Shown: positions 55,309 through 64,000 of the stretch, piece by piece
How positions within the stretch are numbered: the stretch's first letter is position 1
Layout of the letters: each line of letters begins with the position of its first letter
NCBI GenBank assembly: GCA_963839515.1
Contig: CAWIVN010000001.1
Coordinates: 186,001 to 250,000 of the forward strand
Direction of reading: 5' to 3'
DNA: 64,000 nucleotides
Source of the DNA: Fredericiella sp963839515
GTDB lineage: Bacteria > Chloroflexota > Anaerolineae > Caldilineales > Caldilineaceae
The notes under the pieces: generated by a model
What the model saw: the letters and a program-made list of their open reading frames with translations, nothing else
Told to the model about the DNA's origin: nothing
Databases searched by the model: none
Position numbers and translations under genes: made by a program

Positions 55309-57434
55309 CTGCTCGCGCACGCGCGCTGCTTGTTCTGTTGATCCTGGCCGGTTTTGCCCTGCGTGTCTTCTTGTTAGACAGCCAGAGTCTCTGGTATGAC
55401 GAGGGTGTGACGGCCACGATTGCGCAGCGCAACCTGTTGGAACTGACGCGCTGGACGGCAAACGATATCCAGCCGCCGCTCTACTACTACATGGTGGCCG
55501 GCTGGGGACGTGTCGCGGGGTGGAGTGAGTGGGCGCTGCGCTTCCCGTCGGCGTTTTATGGCGTGTTGGCGATCCCGCTGCTCGCCGTGCTGGCGCTGCG
55601 CCTCACTCGTTTGCCTGCCGCTGGGTGGCTGGCGGCGCTGCTGGCTGCAGTCCACCCACTGCTGACGTACTACGGCCAAGAGGCGCGCATGTATACGCTG
55701 CTGGTGCTGCTGGGTATTGCGGCGGCATATCTGCTGGCGCGCACGGCGGATCGGCGGCCGCCTGGATGGGCGCTTTGGACGGCGTATGTGGTGGTTGCCA
55801 CGGCAGCCATATACACGCATTATTTTGCCATCTTCCTGCTGGTCGGGTTGGGTTGCGCGTGGCTGCTGGATGTGCGATTCGGGCCTATGAAACACGGGCA
55901 CGAGGGCGTGCCCGTAGACCCGCACGTGGGCGTGGCGGGCGGCCCGCATAAAAGCATGCGGGCTACGCGGGAGGAGCACGTGCCGGGGGGCACGCAAGAT
56001 GGTGTGCCGAAAGAGCGGTGGAGGAACCGGCTTGCGCCCTTTGTCGTTGCCAACGCAGCCGTCGTGGTGTTGTACTTGCCGTGGCTGGCCAATTTGGTCA
56101 CACGGCTACGCGTGGACCGCAGCTATTGGACGGGGACGCTCAAGCTGCACGAGGCGCTCCTGGACATTGCGCTGCGCTTTACGAGCGGCGAGACGATGTC
56201 CGAACGAACGGGCCTATGGTTGCTGATCGGCTATGGCGCCGTGACACTTGCCGCCGCGTATGGGCTGTGGCGCTTGTGGCCCCAGACGCGCCGTATGGTC
56301 ATTTATTCCTCGTTTTGGCTGGCAGTGCCGATCCTGGGCGTGCTGCTGCTGGCGTTCAACGTGCCAAAGTTTAACCCGCGCTACGTGATGCTGGCCGCGC
56401 CGGCGCTGCTGCTGGTGTGGGCCGGAGGGCTGGCGGCACTGGCAGCGCACTACGCCCTCGTGCGGGACGGCGGGCATGCCAGGCGCAGCTCGCTGCGCAC
56501 CATGCCCGCGCTGCGGGGGGCGGGGAGCCGCTGGGCAGCCGTGCTGTGTGTGGCCTTGCTGGTGGGTGGTGGCATGTGGTCGAACTGGAACTGGTTTTAC
56601 AACCCGGCATTTGACAAGGATCATTGGCGGCAACTTACGACCTTTTTGCGCGACCGGGTGACGCCCGACGAGCAGATCGTGCTGGTGAGCGGTCACGCCT
56701 GGCCTGTCTGGGAGTACTATGCCCCCGACCTGCCTGTCGTGCGCCTGCCCGACATCGAAACCTTGGACGTCGATGCCGTGTTGGACTTTGACAACAGCGG
56801 GCCGCCCTTGATCGCCGCCTTTGACGAGGCGACCGGCAAGCGCGGCGCCTGGCTTGTCAATTGGCAGGAGGAAGTGGTCGATCCGAACGACGTGGCGCCG
56901 GTACAGTTGGAACTGGGCGGCCGGGAAAAAGGCCAAAACGCCACGTTCAATGGCCTGACACTGCGCCGCTATGGCGGCATCCGCCCCACGCGCTTTGTGA
57001 CGGCGCCACCGGTCGAGCACGTGCTGAATGTTCCTTTTGGCGACCAGGTTATCCTGCGCGGCTACAAAGTGCTGAACAACGGCGATTTGCTGCTGTTTTG
57101 GCAGCGAACAACAGCAGACACAGCTGGTGCGGGTGACTTGCACATGTCACTGACGACCAGCGGATTGGACGGGCAGCCTGTCGCCCATCCGGCCGACCGC
57201 CGCCTGGCCGGCTACACCTTTCCCTCGTACCGTTGGCCTGCAGACAGGATTATCATGAGTCATGTGCCCGCCCCCGATTGGTTGGGCGACGGGTGGGGCG
57301 ACGGACAGCAGCCTGGCACAGTGCAGTTCACGCTGCGTGTGTATGATGGCGAGGATGCGGCGGCAACACCGCTGCCTACGGCTGCCGGCGAACCCGAGCT
57401 GCAGGTCACACCGGTTGAAGTCGTGATTGACTGA
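55305..57434 (+). CDS. GT39/ArnT-like membrane glycosyltransferase with palindromic insertion
   Basis: 709 residues. GT-C fold: catalytic DEGVTATIAQ (about 27-36) with the Asp/Glu pair used by dolichyl/undecaprenyl-phosphate sugar transferases, HPLLTYYGQEARMY (about 116-129), ten or more TM helices to about residue 430, then a soluble C-terminal part (about 440-709). Residues 195-224 are unlike the rest (MKHGHEGVPVDPHVGVAGG onward): they are translated from repeat B copy 3, which lies in frame between two TM helices. The ATG overlaps the previous stop (ATGA). Confidence 0.88.
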   Translation: MTARARALLVLLILAGFALRVFLLDSQSLWYDEGVTATIAQRNLLELTRWTANDIQPPLYYYMVAGWGRVAGWSEWALRFPSAFYGVLAIPLLAVLALRLTRLPAAGWLAALLAAVHPLLTYYGQEARMYTLLVLLGIAAAYLLARTADRRPPGWALWTAYVVVATAAIYTHYFAIFLLVGLGCAWLLDVRFGPMKHGHEGVPVDPHVGVAGGPHKSMRATREEHVPGGTQDGVPKERWRNRLAPFVVANAAVVVLYLPWLANLVTRLRVDRSYWTGTLKLHEALLDIALRFTSGETMSERTGLWLLIGYGAVTLAAAYGLWRLWPQTRRMVIYSSFWLAVPILGVLLLAFNVPKFNPRYVMLAAPALLLVWAGGLAALAAHYALVRDGGHARRSSLRTMPALRGAGSRWAAVLCVALLVGGGMWSNWNWFYNPAFDKDHWRQLTTFLRDRVTPDEQIVLVSGHAWPVWEYYAPDLPVVRLPDIETLDVDAVLDFDNSGPPLIAAFDEATGKRGAWLVNWQEEVVDPNDVAPVQLELGGREKGQNATFNGLTLRRYGGIRPTRFVTAPPVEHVLNVPFGDQVILRGYKVLNNGDLLLFWQRTTADTAGAGDLHMSLTTSGLDGQPVAHPADRRLAGYTFPSYRWPADRIIMSHVPAPDWLGDGWGDGQQPGTVQFTLRVYDGEDAAATPLPTAAGEPELQVTPVEVVID
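55892..55974. repeat. Dispersed palindromic repeat, family B, copy 3 (inside the GT39 gene)
   Basis: Reverse complement gives CCCGCGTAGCCCGC, CATGCTTTTATGCGGGC, CCGCCACGCCCACGTGCGGG, TCTA, CGGGCACGCCCTCGTGCCCG: the full set of modules seen separately in copies 1 and 2, so this is the most complete copy. It keeps the reading frame open. The tail GAGGAGCACGTGCC goes on to about 55990. Confidence 0.85.
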
Positions 57435-57476
57435 TGAATTTGACACCCGCGCGCGAAGATGACAAGATGCGATGTG

Positions 57477-58793
57477 ATGAGACAGACAATACTCCGCCTA
57501 GTTTTTCTGTTGCTGATGACAGTTTGCGCCGCACTCCTTCTGGCCGCCTGTGGCCAGCTTGAGTTCTCCGGCGGCCCACTCCTGTACGACGTTTCTTTCT
57601 CCAAAGATAAGATTACGCCTAACGCCGACGGCGACAACGATGCGACCGAGATCAAGTATAGCTTGCGCCGTCCGGCCAATGTGACGATCGCGTTTGAAGA
57701 CGACAAGGGCGGCCGCTACTATTTCCGCGAGGAGCGCCGCCGCGCCGAAGGCGACTACAGTGTGCTGTGGGGAGGCGTGGTAGATGAGCCGCAGACACTG
57801 GAGACCAGCTACGGTCCCGTCCAGGTCTTGAGCCGCGTGCTGCCGGATGGGGTATACACGTGGACGCTGGAAGCCACCGACGATGGCGGGCAGAGTGCCA
57901 GCACCAGCGGTGAGATTACGCTGCAAGATGGCGACACCGAGCTGCCCGAGCTGCATAACTTCGTCGTCGTGCCCGATACGTTTCGCCCTAACCAGGATGG
58001 TCTGCGCGACGACTGGGTGAGTGTCAGCTACTATCTCAACAAGGATGTAGACAACGCCCAGTTGTTCATCGAGGACCCTGCCAACCCGGCGCTGCGGACG
58101 TTTATTGCCGAGTCGCCGGGCGTTATCAAGCCCAATGAGCGTGGCTACCACGAGTATCGTTACGAGGGTGGGGTGGACCTCAACGCCGAGCCGCCACCGG
58201 ATGGAACGTATAAGATCGTGGGCGAGGCGCGCGATATGGCCGGTAATGCCGTTCGTGTCGAGCGCCAGCTGACGATCGAAGAAGGCGGAAAGCCGCGCGC
58301 CGACGTAGCGCAGGGCGAGATCGACTGGGAAGGCGAGATGAACCGCATCGTCACCGTTCCGCTGGGCGGCAAAGTCTGCTTCACGACGGTTGTGACCAAC
58401 GAGGGCACCGTGCCGATTCGAACGTCCGGTCCGTGGCCCGGCCAGGAGTACAAGTTTAGCGAGAACTACAACACGCTGGCCAACGCGGGTGAGGAGTCCT
58501 GGCTGCAGCAAGCGGGCGTGTGGCGCTTTGGCATCAATTTTGACACGACCGGCATCGACTTCCCCTACCGCTGGGCGGTGGGCAGGCAAGAAGACCTGGA
58601 AAAGCGGATCCTCGACGGTAAGGAGCAGTGGTACCTGATGCCGGGCAAGTCCGGCCAGGTCAGCGGCTGCATCGTCATGGACGAAAAGCCGCCGATCGGC
58701 ACCACCTTCTGGTGGGGTGGTCTCATCCACCAAAGCGTCGAGGTAGCCAACAACAACATCGACCGTATTACCGTACAAGTGGGTGTGCCCTAG
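57477..58793 (+). CDS. Extracytoplasmic lipoprotein with FlgD-like Ig repeats
   Basis: 438 residues from ATG 57477. Signal with lipobox LLAAC (about 21-25). Two Ig-like units like those of FlgD-type proteins: DKITPNADGDNDATEIKYSL (about 42-61) and DTFRPNQDGLRDDWVSVSY (about 161-179), each with the NxDGxxD calcium-like loop, and a third beta domain with NEGTVPIRTSGPWPG (about 308-322). Perhaps a wall-bound adhesin or scaffold. It follows the GT39 gene by 42 bases in the glycan operon. Confidence 0.75.
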   Translation: MRQTILRLVFLLLMTVCAALLLAACGQLEFSGGPLLYDVSFSKDKITPNADGDNDATEIKYSLRRPANVTIAFEDDKGGRYYFREERRRAEGDYSVLWGGVVDEPQTLETSYGPVQVLSRVLPDGVYTWTLEATDDGGQSASTSGEITLQDGDTELPELHNFVVVPDTFRPNQDGLRDDWVSVSYYLNKDVDNAQLFIEDPANPALRTFIAESPGVIKPNERGYHEYRYEGGVDLNAEPPPDGTYKIVGEARDMAGNAVRVERQLTIEEGGKPRADVAQGEIDWEGEMNRIVTVPLGGKVCFTTVVTNEGTVPIRTSGPWPGQEYKFSENYNTLANAGEESWLQQAGVWRFGINFDTTGIDFPYRWAVGRQEDLEKRILDGKEQWYLMPGKSGQVSGCIVMDEKPPIGTTFWWGGLIHQSVEVANNNIDRITVQVGVP

Positions 58794-58805
58794 GGATACT
58801 CGATT

Positions 58806-59831
58806 ATGACCACGGTCCCAGCCACGGTAGCCATTATTATCGTCAACTTCAGCACAGGTGAGCTGTTGCGCAGCTGTCTGCACAGCGTCGCGGCCGCCGT
58901 TCGCTATGCCGGAATCGATGTGGCAGTGTGGGTTGTCGATAACGCCAGCAGCGACGGCAGCGCGGCCATGGTGGCAGCGGAATTTCCTCTTGTCAATCTG
59001 CTTGCGCTGCCGCGCAACATCGGTTTCACCGGCGGCAACAACGTGGCGCTGGCCGCCCTAGGTTTTGCTGCGCCCGTTCCGCCCGACTTGCTGGATAGCG
59101 TCCATACGCAGCACGCACCTGGTTCGCTGCCTGCTTATGTGCTGCTGCTCAATCCGGACGCCGAGTTGACGGTGGGGGCGCTGCGCCAGTACGAGCGCAT
59201 GATGGCGAAGCATCCGCGCGCGGGGGTTTGCGGGCCGTACCTGCAGTACGGCGACGGCCGCTTTCAGCACGGGGCATTTCGCTTTCCCAACCTGGCGCAG
59301 GTGGCACTGGACCTCTTCCCGCCGGCCGGCGTGCCCGGCGCCAACAGGCTGTATGACAGCGGGATCAACGGCCGCTACCCGCTGGCCCAGTGGGAGCAGT
59401 TGGATCCATTTCCGGTCGACTTTGTGCTGGGTGCCGCCATGTTCGTGCGCAGCGCCGCCATCGAGGAAGTAGGCGTGCTCGATCCGGGCTACTGGATGTA
59501 CTGCGAAGAGATGGACTGGTGTATGCGCATGCACGAGCGAGGTTGGAGTGTGTATGCCGCTCCCCAAGTGCGGGTGATTCATCACGAGGCGCAAAGCAGC
59601 CGGCAGGTGCGCTGGCGGGCCTATGCGCGGCTGTGGAAGAGCCGCTTCCGGTTTTACGAGCGGCATCGCCGCCACTACCCGCCAGGTCACCTGGCGGCGG
59701 TGCGCCAGTTGGTGCGCTTGGGCGTTGCTCAGCAGCGGCGCGCGATCGAGGCGCAATTTGCCCGTGGCGAAATTGCCGGTGAAGCAGCCGGCGAGGCATT
59801 GTGCGCTCTGGAGACAGTGGCAAAGCTGTAG
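58806..59831 (+). CDS. Family 2 glycosyltransferase (rhamnosyltransferase-like)
   Basis: 341 residues. GT-A fold: IIIVNFSTGELL (about 12-23), VVDNASSDGS (about 42-51), LPRNIGFTGGNNVAL (about 68-82), LLLNPDAEL (DxD-like, about 115-123), DPGYWMYCEEMDWCMR (about 224-239) with the catalytic-base Glu/Asp region. It adds a sugar to a surface glycan. Short 12-base gap from the lipoprotein gene. Confidence 0.9.
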   Translation: MTTVPATVAIIIVNFSTGELLRSCLHSVAAAVRYAGIDVAVWVVDNASSDGSAAMVAAEFPLVNLLALPRNIGFTGGNNVALAALGFAAPVPPDLLDSVHTQHAPGSLPAYVLLLNPDAELTVGALRQYERMMAKHPRAGVCGPYLQYGDGRFQHGAFRFPNLAQVALDLFPPAGVPGANRLYDSGINGRYPLAQWEQLDPFPVDFVLGAAMFVRSAAIEEVGVLDPGYWMYCEEMDWCMRMHERGWSVYAAPQVRVIHHEAQSSRQVRWRAYARLWKSRFRFYERHRRHYPPGHLAAVRQLVRLGVAQQRRAIEAQFARGEIAGEAAGEALCALETVAKL

Positions 59832-59850
59832 TAAGAGACAGGAGTCTGCC

Positions 59851-60648
59851 ATGTTGCGGCTGGTGGCCGTCATATTAACCTATAACGAGGCGCACAATGT
59901 GGACTGGTGCGTGCTTAGCCTGCGGGACCAGGTCGACGCTGTGGTTGTGTGGGATTCGGGCAGCAGCGACGATACAGTGGTGCGCGCCCGGCGGGCGGGG
60001 GCGCTCGTCGTGCAGCGGCCGTTTGACAACTATGCTGCGCAGCGCCAGGCGGTACTGGATACGCTTGATGCCGAATGGATCTTGTTTGTCGATGCCGACG
60101 AGCGAGTCACACCCGCCTTGATGGCGGAAGTGCGCGCTGCCATCGCAGGGGAGGAAGCCGCCGGTTACTGGATCCCGCGCCGCAACTGGATTGTCGGTCA
60201 CGAGATGCTGGGTGGTGGATTCACGCCCGACTATCAACTGCGCTTGCTGAAGCGTTCTGCCGCGCGTTATGACCCCGAACGCCAGGTGCATGAGATCGTG
60301 CATTTGGACGGCAAAGAAGCCTATCTGCGCGAGCCGCTGATTCACTACAACTATCTGACATGGGAGCAATTTGACGGCAAGCAGCGCCGTTATGCGGCGT
60401 ACGAGGCGCGTATCCTGGCAGGGCGTGGAATCCGCCCACGCCCACATAACTTCGTCCTGCAACCGTGGCGCGAATTTCGCCGCCGCTTTATCACGCTCGG
60501 CGGTTGGCGCGATGGCCAGTTTGGCCTGCTGCTGTCGCTGCGGCTGGCGTGGTACTACGGCTTTGTGCCGTACCGGCTGTTGAGCGACCCAAAGGCTGTT
60601 GCGCCGGCCGTCAGTCCAGCGGCCTTGGATGCGCCGCCGGCAGGGTGA
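59851..60648 (+). CDS. Family 2 glycosyltransferase (WaaE/KdtX-like)
   Basis: 265 residues from ATG 59851, preceded by ACAGGAG. AVILTYNEAHNVDWCVLSLR at the start, WDSGSSDDTV, WILFVDADERVTP (DxD, about 77-88), GYWIPRRNWIVGH, and LHYNYLTWEQF-like tail. A transferase of the lipopolysaccharide core or glycan type. Its last 38 bases overlap the convergent kinase gene. Confidence 0.88.
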   Translation: MLRLVAVILTYNEAHNVDWCVLSLRDQVDAVVVWDSGSSDDTVVRARRAGALVVQRPFDNYAAQRQAVLDTLDAEWILFVDADERVTPALMAEVRAAIAGEEAAGYWIPRRNWIVGHEMLGGGFTPDYQLRLLKRSAARYDPERQVHEIVHLDGKEAYLREPLIHYNYLTWEQFDGKQRRYAAYEARILAGRGIRPRPHNFVLQPWREFRRRFITLGGWRDGQFGLLLSLRLAWYYGFVPYRLLSDPKAVAPAVSPAALDAPPAG

Positions 60649-62281
60649 AGTAGAATTTACTGCCCTCGCCGGGGGTGCTGTCGACGCCTACCTGGCCTTC
60701 CAGCCGCTCGACGATGCGTTTGACGATCGACAGGCCCAGCCCGTGACCGCTGCGGCCGCCCAGGTTGCTGCCGCGCACCATGGGCTTGAACAAATGATCC
60801 GGATCTACGGTCAAACCTGAGCCGTTGTCAAGCACCCAGAAGCGCACGAAGCCGTCGCCGATCTCATCGAACCCCAACTCAAGCCTCGGCGGCGACCCGC
60901 CATATTTCACGCCGTTGAGAATATAGTTGTACCAAACCTCTTCGATCCAGGGACCATAGCCCATGGCCTCCGGCCAGTCGTCAGGCAGCGTGACGGTAGC
61001 GTTGCTTTGTTTTAAGGTGAAATCGAGCCGGTTTAACACTTCCTGCACGATATCGCCCATGTCGATGGCGTCGACCTGGACGGCCTGCATTCCGCGTACA
61101 CCCGCCAACAGCAGCAGGGCCTCGATAATGTGATTCATGCGGGTGCTGTTGTCGATGATGTGGCTGAGATACATCTCGATCTCTTGCGGCTGCAGGAGAT
61201 CGTAGCTGTCGCGCAGCATCTCGCCAAACCCCATTACCAGCGCCAGGGGTGTTTTCAGATCGTGGGCGACCGTGTGGGCAAAGGCGTCCAGCTCTTCGTT
61301 GCGCACCTGCAGTTCCTCGGTGCGCTCGCGCAAGTTGATAAACAGCCGGGCATTCTCGATGGCGATCGCTGCCGAAGAGGCCAGTGTCTCGGCCAAAACC
61401 TGGTCGTTAGCGGAATAGCGCCCATGGCGATTGTTGACCAGTTCAAGCACGCCGATGATTTTGTCGCGCGCCCGCAGGGGTACGGCCATCAGCGACCGAA
61501 TCGGATACTGCAGCTTGCGGTCCCCCAGGCGTGAATGGCGCGGGTCGGCGTTGGCGTCGTCGAGCAAGACGCTTTCGCCGTGTTGCGCGACCCAGCCGGC
61601 AATTCCTTCTCCGGGAGAGAGCGCCATTTCGACCAGCTCTGCGCTTTCGCGCTGGGGGTAGATGGCCACGCAGCGCAGGAAATCTATGTGGGTAGGATCC
61701 CATAACCAGACGGAGCTTCCCTGCGTGTCGGTAAACTCCGAGATGGACTTGACCAGGGTGAGGGCGATCTCGCCCACGTCAAGCGTGGATGTGAGGCTCT
61801 GGGCAACGCGGTTGAGCAGGGCCAGGTTGCGATTCTGTGTGTGCAGCGCTTCGATCGTACGGCGCTGCTCCAACTCCAGCCTGCGCTTTTCCAGCGCACG
61901 TTCGATGACTCCGGGCAGGAGCAGCAGGTAGGCGGCGTTCGAGCCTTTGACCAGGTAATCGTACGCGCCCAACCGCATGGATTCGACGGCGGTGGCCGTG
62001 TCGTTTTGGGCGGTGATCATGACCACCGGGGGCACATCTGCGCGCTGGCTGAGCTCGCGCAGCACGCTGATGCCGTCCAGCTTGGGCATGTTGTAGTCCA
62101 GTGCGATCAAGTCATAGTCGAGGCCGGCGCACATTGCCAACCCCATCTCGCCGTCGAGGGCGATATCTACGGCGTAGCCTTCGTGTTCCAGGCGGCGACG
62201 AAACAGCATGGCTGCCATGCTGTCGTCCTCCATATAGAGGATGCGCGCCCTGTAATTGGGGGTCGTTGGGACGCTTGTCAT
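60611..62281 (-). CDS. Response regulator-GAF-histidine kinase hybrid
   Basis: 556 residues from ATG 62281. Receiver first (about 10-130: MEDDSMAAM, phosphoacceptor Asp in ALDYNMPKLDG, TAQND, DYLVKG), GAF (about 170-315: ALSPGEGIAGWVAQHG), HisKA with FAHTVAHDLKTPLALVMGFG (about 340-359, His acceptor), HATPase with WYNYILNGVKYGG (N box), LDNGSGL and GHGLGLSIVKRIVERLEG. The order receiver-GAF-kinase is common in Chloroflexota and cyanobacteria as a phosphorelay output from another kinase. The input signal is unknown. A Rad50-like gene ends 7 bases upstream, so they may be co-transcribed. Confidence 0.9.
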   Translation of the reverse strand: MTSVPTTPNYRARILYMEDDSMAAMLFRRRLEHEGYAVDIALDGEMGLAMCAGLDYDLIALDYNMPKLDGISVLRELSQRADVPPVVMITAQNDTATAVESMRLGAYDYLVKGSNAAYLLLLPGVIERALEKRRLELEQRRTIEALHTQNRNLALLNRVAQSLTSTLDVGEIALTLVKSISEFTDTQGSSVWLWDPTHIDFLRCVAIYPQRESAELVEMALSPGEGIAGWVAQHGESVLLDDANADPRHSRLGDRKLQYPIRSLMAVPLRARDKIIGVLELVNNRHGRYSANDQVLAETLASSAAIAIENARLFINLRERTEELQVRNEELDAFAHTVAHDLKTPLALVMGFGEMLRDSYDLLQPQEIEMYLSHIIDNSTRMNHIIEALLLLAGVRGMQAVQVDAIDMGDIVQEVLNRLDFTLKQSNATVTLPDDWPEAMGYGPWIEEVWYNYILNGVKYGGSPPRLELGFDEIGDGFVRFWVLDNGSGLTVDPDHLFKPMVRGSNLGGRSGHGLGLSIVKRIVERLEGQVGVDSTPGEGSKFYFTLPAAHPRPLD

Positions 62282-62288
62282 GACACTC

Positions 62289-64000
62289 TCAGGATTCGGT
62301 TGCTGTGACGATGCTGCTGCTACCATGACGTTTCACACGGACCAGATTCTGTGTTACCTGTTCAAAGGTGTCATCGTGGCTGATCACGAAGAGCTGGCGA
62401 AAGCCACGGATATTCATCACCTGGCGGGCTAGCGCTTCGCGGCGGACATCGTCCAGATTGGCGGTGGGTTCATCAAAGAAGGCAATGTCAATATTGCTGA
62501 TCTCACGGACCAGGGCCAGGCGAACGGCGAGGGCTGCGCTCATCTGCTCGCCACCGGAAAGCTGTACAAACTGACGAGAAATGCCCTCCACCTCGAGGGT
62601 GATGCCATAGTCCTCACTCCAACCCAGTTCTCGGCTATAGTCCTGCATAAGCTCGCCAAAAATCTGGTTCGCTGCGGCGCTGATCTGGCGTATCAGCGCC
62701 TGCGTAATGTATGGCCCGCTCTGGCGGAGCAGGGTTCTGACCGTCTCCAATACCGTGCCTTGGCGACTCAACCGTTCCTGTGCTGCCGCAAGTTGCGCTA
62801 AGTTGGCCTGGTAGACCCGCAGCGCATCGATCTCGGTTCGTGCTTTGACTTGTTCCTGCTGCAGCATTCCCTGGCGAGCCTGCAAGCCCGCCGTGTCGCC
62901 GCGCAGCGCTTGATCCTCCGATAATATACCGGCATACTCAACTGGGTCAAACTGCGTGCGCACCAGCCTAAGCTCGCTGTCCGTTTTCGTTAAGGCAATC
63001 TGCGCGCTTTCGCCGGCCTGCTGCAGCCGCTCCAACTCGAGCGTACGCTCCGTCAACCCCTGGGCTTGCTGGCGGAAAGTCAGGACAGCCTGGTACGCAG
63101 CCTGGTTTTCTTGCAGGGCCGCCTCGACTTCGGCGACATCCTGATCCAGACGGGCCAGACTGGACAGATCGGCATCCAGCTTCTCGACCAGGCCCACGGC
63201 CACCTGCCGCTGCTGCTCGAATTGCGTACGCTTCGCCTCGAGTTCAGGGCGTTCGGCTGCCTGTTGGGCGGCTACGGCGATCTGCTGGCGTGGGTTTTGC
63301 AGGCTCGCGAGTTCGGATGTGAGTTGTTGCGTGCGGCGTTCGACTTCGGCCGCGGTCGCCTGGGCTGCACTTGCATCCTCTATAACCTGTTCTGTCTGCT
63401 GCATACGCTGCTCCACGTCCTGCAGTTCACTGGGCCGTGGCAGGCTGCGCAGCACATCCGCCAGGGACCTGTGCCGTTCAGTCGCCTGTTTCAACGTCGT
63501 TTCGGCCTCGGTCATCGTGTTTTTGGCCGCCGCATACGACTGGCGCAGCTCCTGCAAGCGTTGCGAATTGCGCTCGAGCATGCGCCGGCGATGTTCGTCG
63601 CTCAGCGGCTGCTCGCAAACGGGGCAGAGCGCGGTATGCACAGACTCCAGTGCTTCGTTTTGTCGCTTCAACTCGCCTGCATCTGCTTGCAGTGTGCCTA
63701 ACTCGCCACTACGCTCCGTTATTGCCTCGCGCAGGGCGCCGAGTTGCTGCTCCAGCGTCTGCAGGTCCCGCTGCGTTGCTTCGGCCTGGGCCAGCTGGGC
63801 GGCAAGCTGTTGCTGGCGCTCGCGCAGTTGCTGGAGCCTTTTTTGTTCGGCGGCAAGGTTCTTGGCGGCTTCTTGCAGGCGCGACCCCTCGGCTTGCGCT
63901 CCGGCCAAGGCTTGTTCGAGTGCCAACTGCTGCTGCACCGCCGGCGCCAGAGTCGCAATCAACAGCTCGGCGGCAGCAATACGCGCCAGCTGTTGGCTGC
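62289..64000 (-). CDS. sbcC: SbcC/Rad50-type SMC-like ATPase, C-terminal part (partial)
   Basis: Open to the window edge (N-terminal part outside). About 570 residues: long coiled coils (heptad Leu/Gln/Ala/Glu, e.g. REAITERSGELGTL), the zinc hook CPVC (in ALCPVCEQPL) about 110-120 residues in, the second coil, then the ATPase C half with the LSGGEQMSAALAVRLALVRE signature and IAFFDEPTANLD Walker B plus VISHDD. It works with SbcD/Mre11 in double-strand break repair. SbcD is expected upstream, beyond the window. Confidence 0.85.
   Translation of the reverse strand, partial: SQQLARIAAAELLIATLAPAVQQQLALEQALAGAQAEGSRLQEAAKNLAAEQKRLQQLRERQQQLAAQLAQAEATQRDLQTLEQQLGALREAITERSGELGTLQADAGELKRQNEALESVHTALCPVCEQPLSDEHRRRMLERNSQRLQELRQSYAAAKNTMTEAETTLKQATERHRSLADVLRSLPRPSELQDVEQRMQQTEQVIEDASAAQATAAEVERRTQQLTSELASLQNPRQQIAVAAQQAAERPELEAKRTQFEQQRQVAVGLVEKLDADLSSLARLDQDVAEVEAALQENQAAYQAVLTFRQQAQGLTERTLELERLQQAGESAQIALTKTDSELRLVRTQFDPVEYAGILSEDQALRGDTAGLQARQGMLQQEQVKARTEIDALRVYQANLAQLAAAQERLSRQGTVLETVRTLLRQSGPYITQALIRQISAAANQIFGELMQDYSRELGWSEDYGITLEVEGISRQFVQLSGGEQMSAALAVRLALVREISNIDIAFFDEPTANLDDVRREALARQVMNIRGFRQLFVISHDDTFEQVTQNLVRVKRHGSSSIVTATES

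Noticed and set aside
56450..56520. CGCCCTCGTGCGGG and GGGCATGC in the GT39 gene as a fourth family B repeat
   Set aside because: Only one module fragment matches and the protein sequence there fits the surrounding linker, so it may be chance in GC-rich DNA.

Overview
High-GC bacterial chromosome. Gene content and style (cupin-type glucose-6-phosphate isomerase, MoeA/C/D/E block, many sugar ABC and DeoR/ROK functions, LuxR proteins with NB-ARC/TPR sensors, threonine/proline-rich membrane proteins with an N-terminal CPFLG cysteine motif, IF-2/NusA operon without rimP beside it) point to a Chloroflexota member of the Caldilineae/Anaerolineae type. This placement is inferred from the proteins; no rRNA or tRNA gene was found.

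Layout. 1-3.6 kb (minus): a sugar operon of cupin Pgi, cupin phosphomannose isomerase, large class I phosphomannose isomerase and a GH2 glycosidase that runs off the edge, with a strong promoter and a palindromic operator. 3.8-8.2 kb: a frameshifted squalene-cyclase-like gene, a DeoR regulator whose promoter carries half-sites like that operator, an M20 dipeptidase and an HDOD (DUF3445) protein. 8.3-15.9 kb (minus): secreted subtilase, then nusA-ylxR-infB-rbfA with its own promoter, a terminator-like hairpin in the nusA leader and a terminator after rbfA. 15.9-26.2 kb (minus): LuxR-family ATPase regulator and an extracytoplasmic copper set: a 1439-residue three-unit multicopper oxidase, a two-cupredoxin lipoprotein, a thioredoxin-fold lipoprotein and an ECF41 sigma factor with a matching ECF41 promoter. 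26.4-29.3 kb: a membrane-protein locus broken by a decayed IS701-family transposase. 29.9-34.2 kb: a subtilase gene with a frameshift, a translationally coupled small propeptide-like protein, then moeA-moaC-moaD-moaE with a rearranged moaD/moaE junction. 34.2-40 kb (minus): aldo/keto reductase, broken P-loop kinase, PP2C phosphatase plus HTH regulator, CPFLG membrane protein, CCA-type nucleotidyltransferase. 40.3-47 kb (minus): heterodimeric ABC exporter, frameshifted ROK kinase, DegT aminotransferase. 47.1-53.5 kb (plus): ChbG-type deacetylase, sugar ABC importer, an internally deleted SulP protein, an MFS transporter. 53.5-60.6 kb: NrtR-like Nudix regulator with an operator-promoter, then an envelope glycan set (LPG-synthase-like flippase, GT39, Ig-like lipoprotein, two GT2). 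60.6-64 kb (minus): response regulator-GAF-histidine kinase and the C-terminal part of an SbcC/Rad50 protein.

Cross-cutting observations. Two families of palindromic dispersed repeats occur; one copy lies in frame inside the GT39 gene. At least four, possibly five, genes are interrupted by single-base frameshifts, several at short homopolymers, so assembly error has to be excluded before calling them pseudogenes. The most interesting candidates are the subtilase plus stand-alone propeptide pair, the triplicated multicopper oxidase, the in-frame palindromic insertion, the MoaD with an extended tail, and the nusA leader hairpin.
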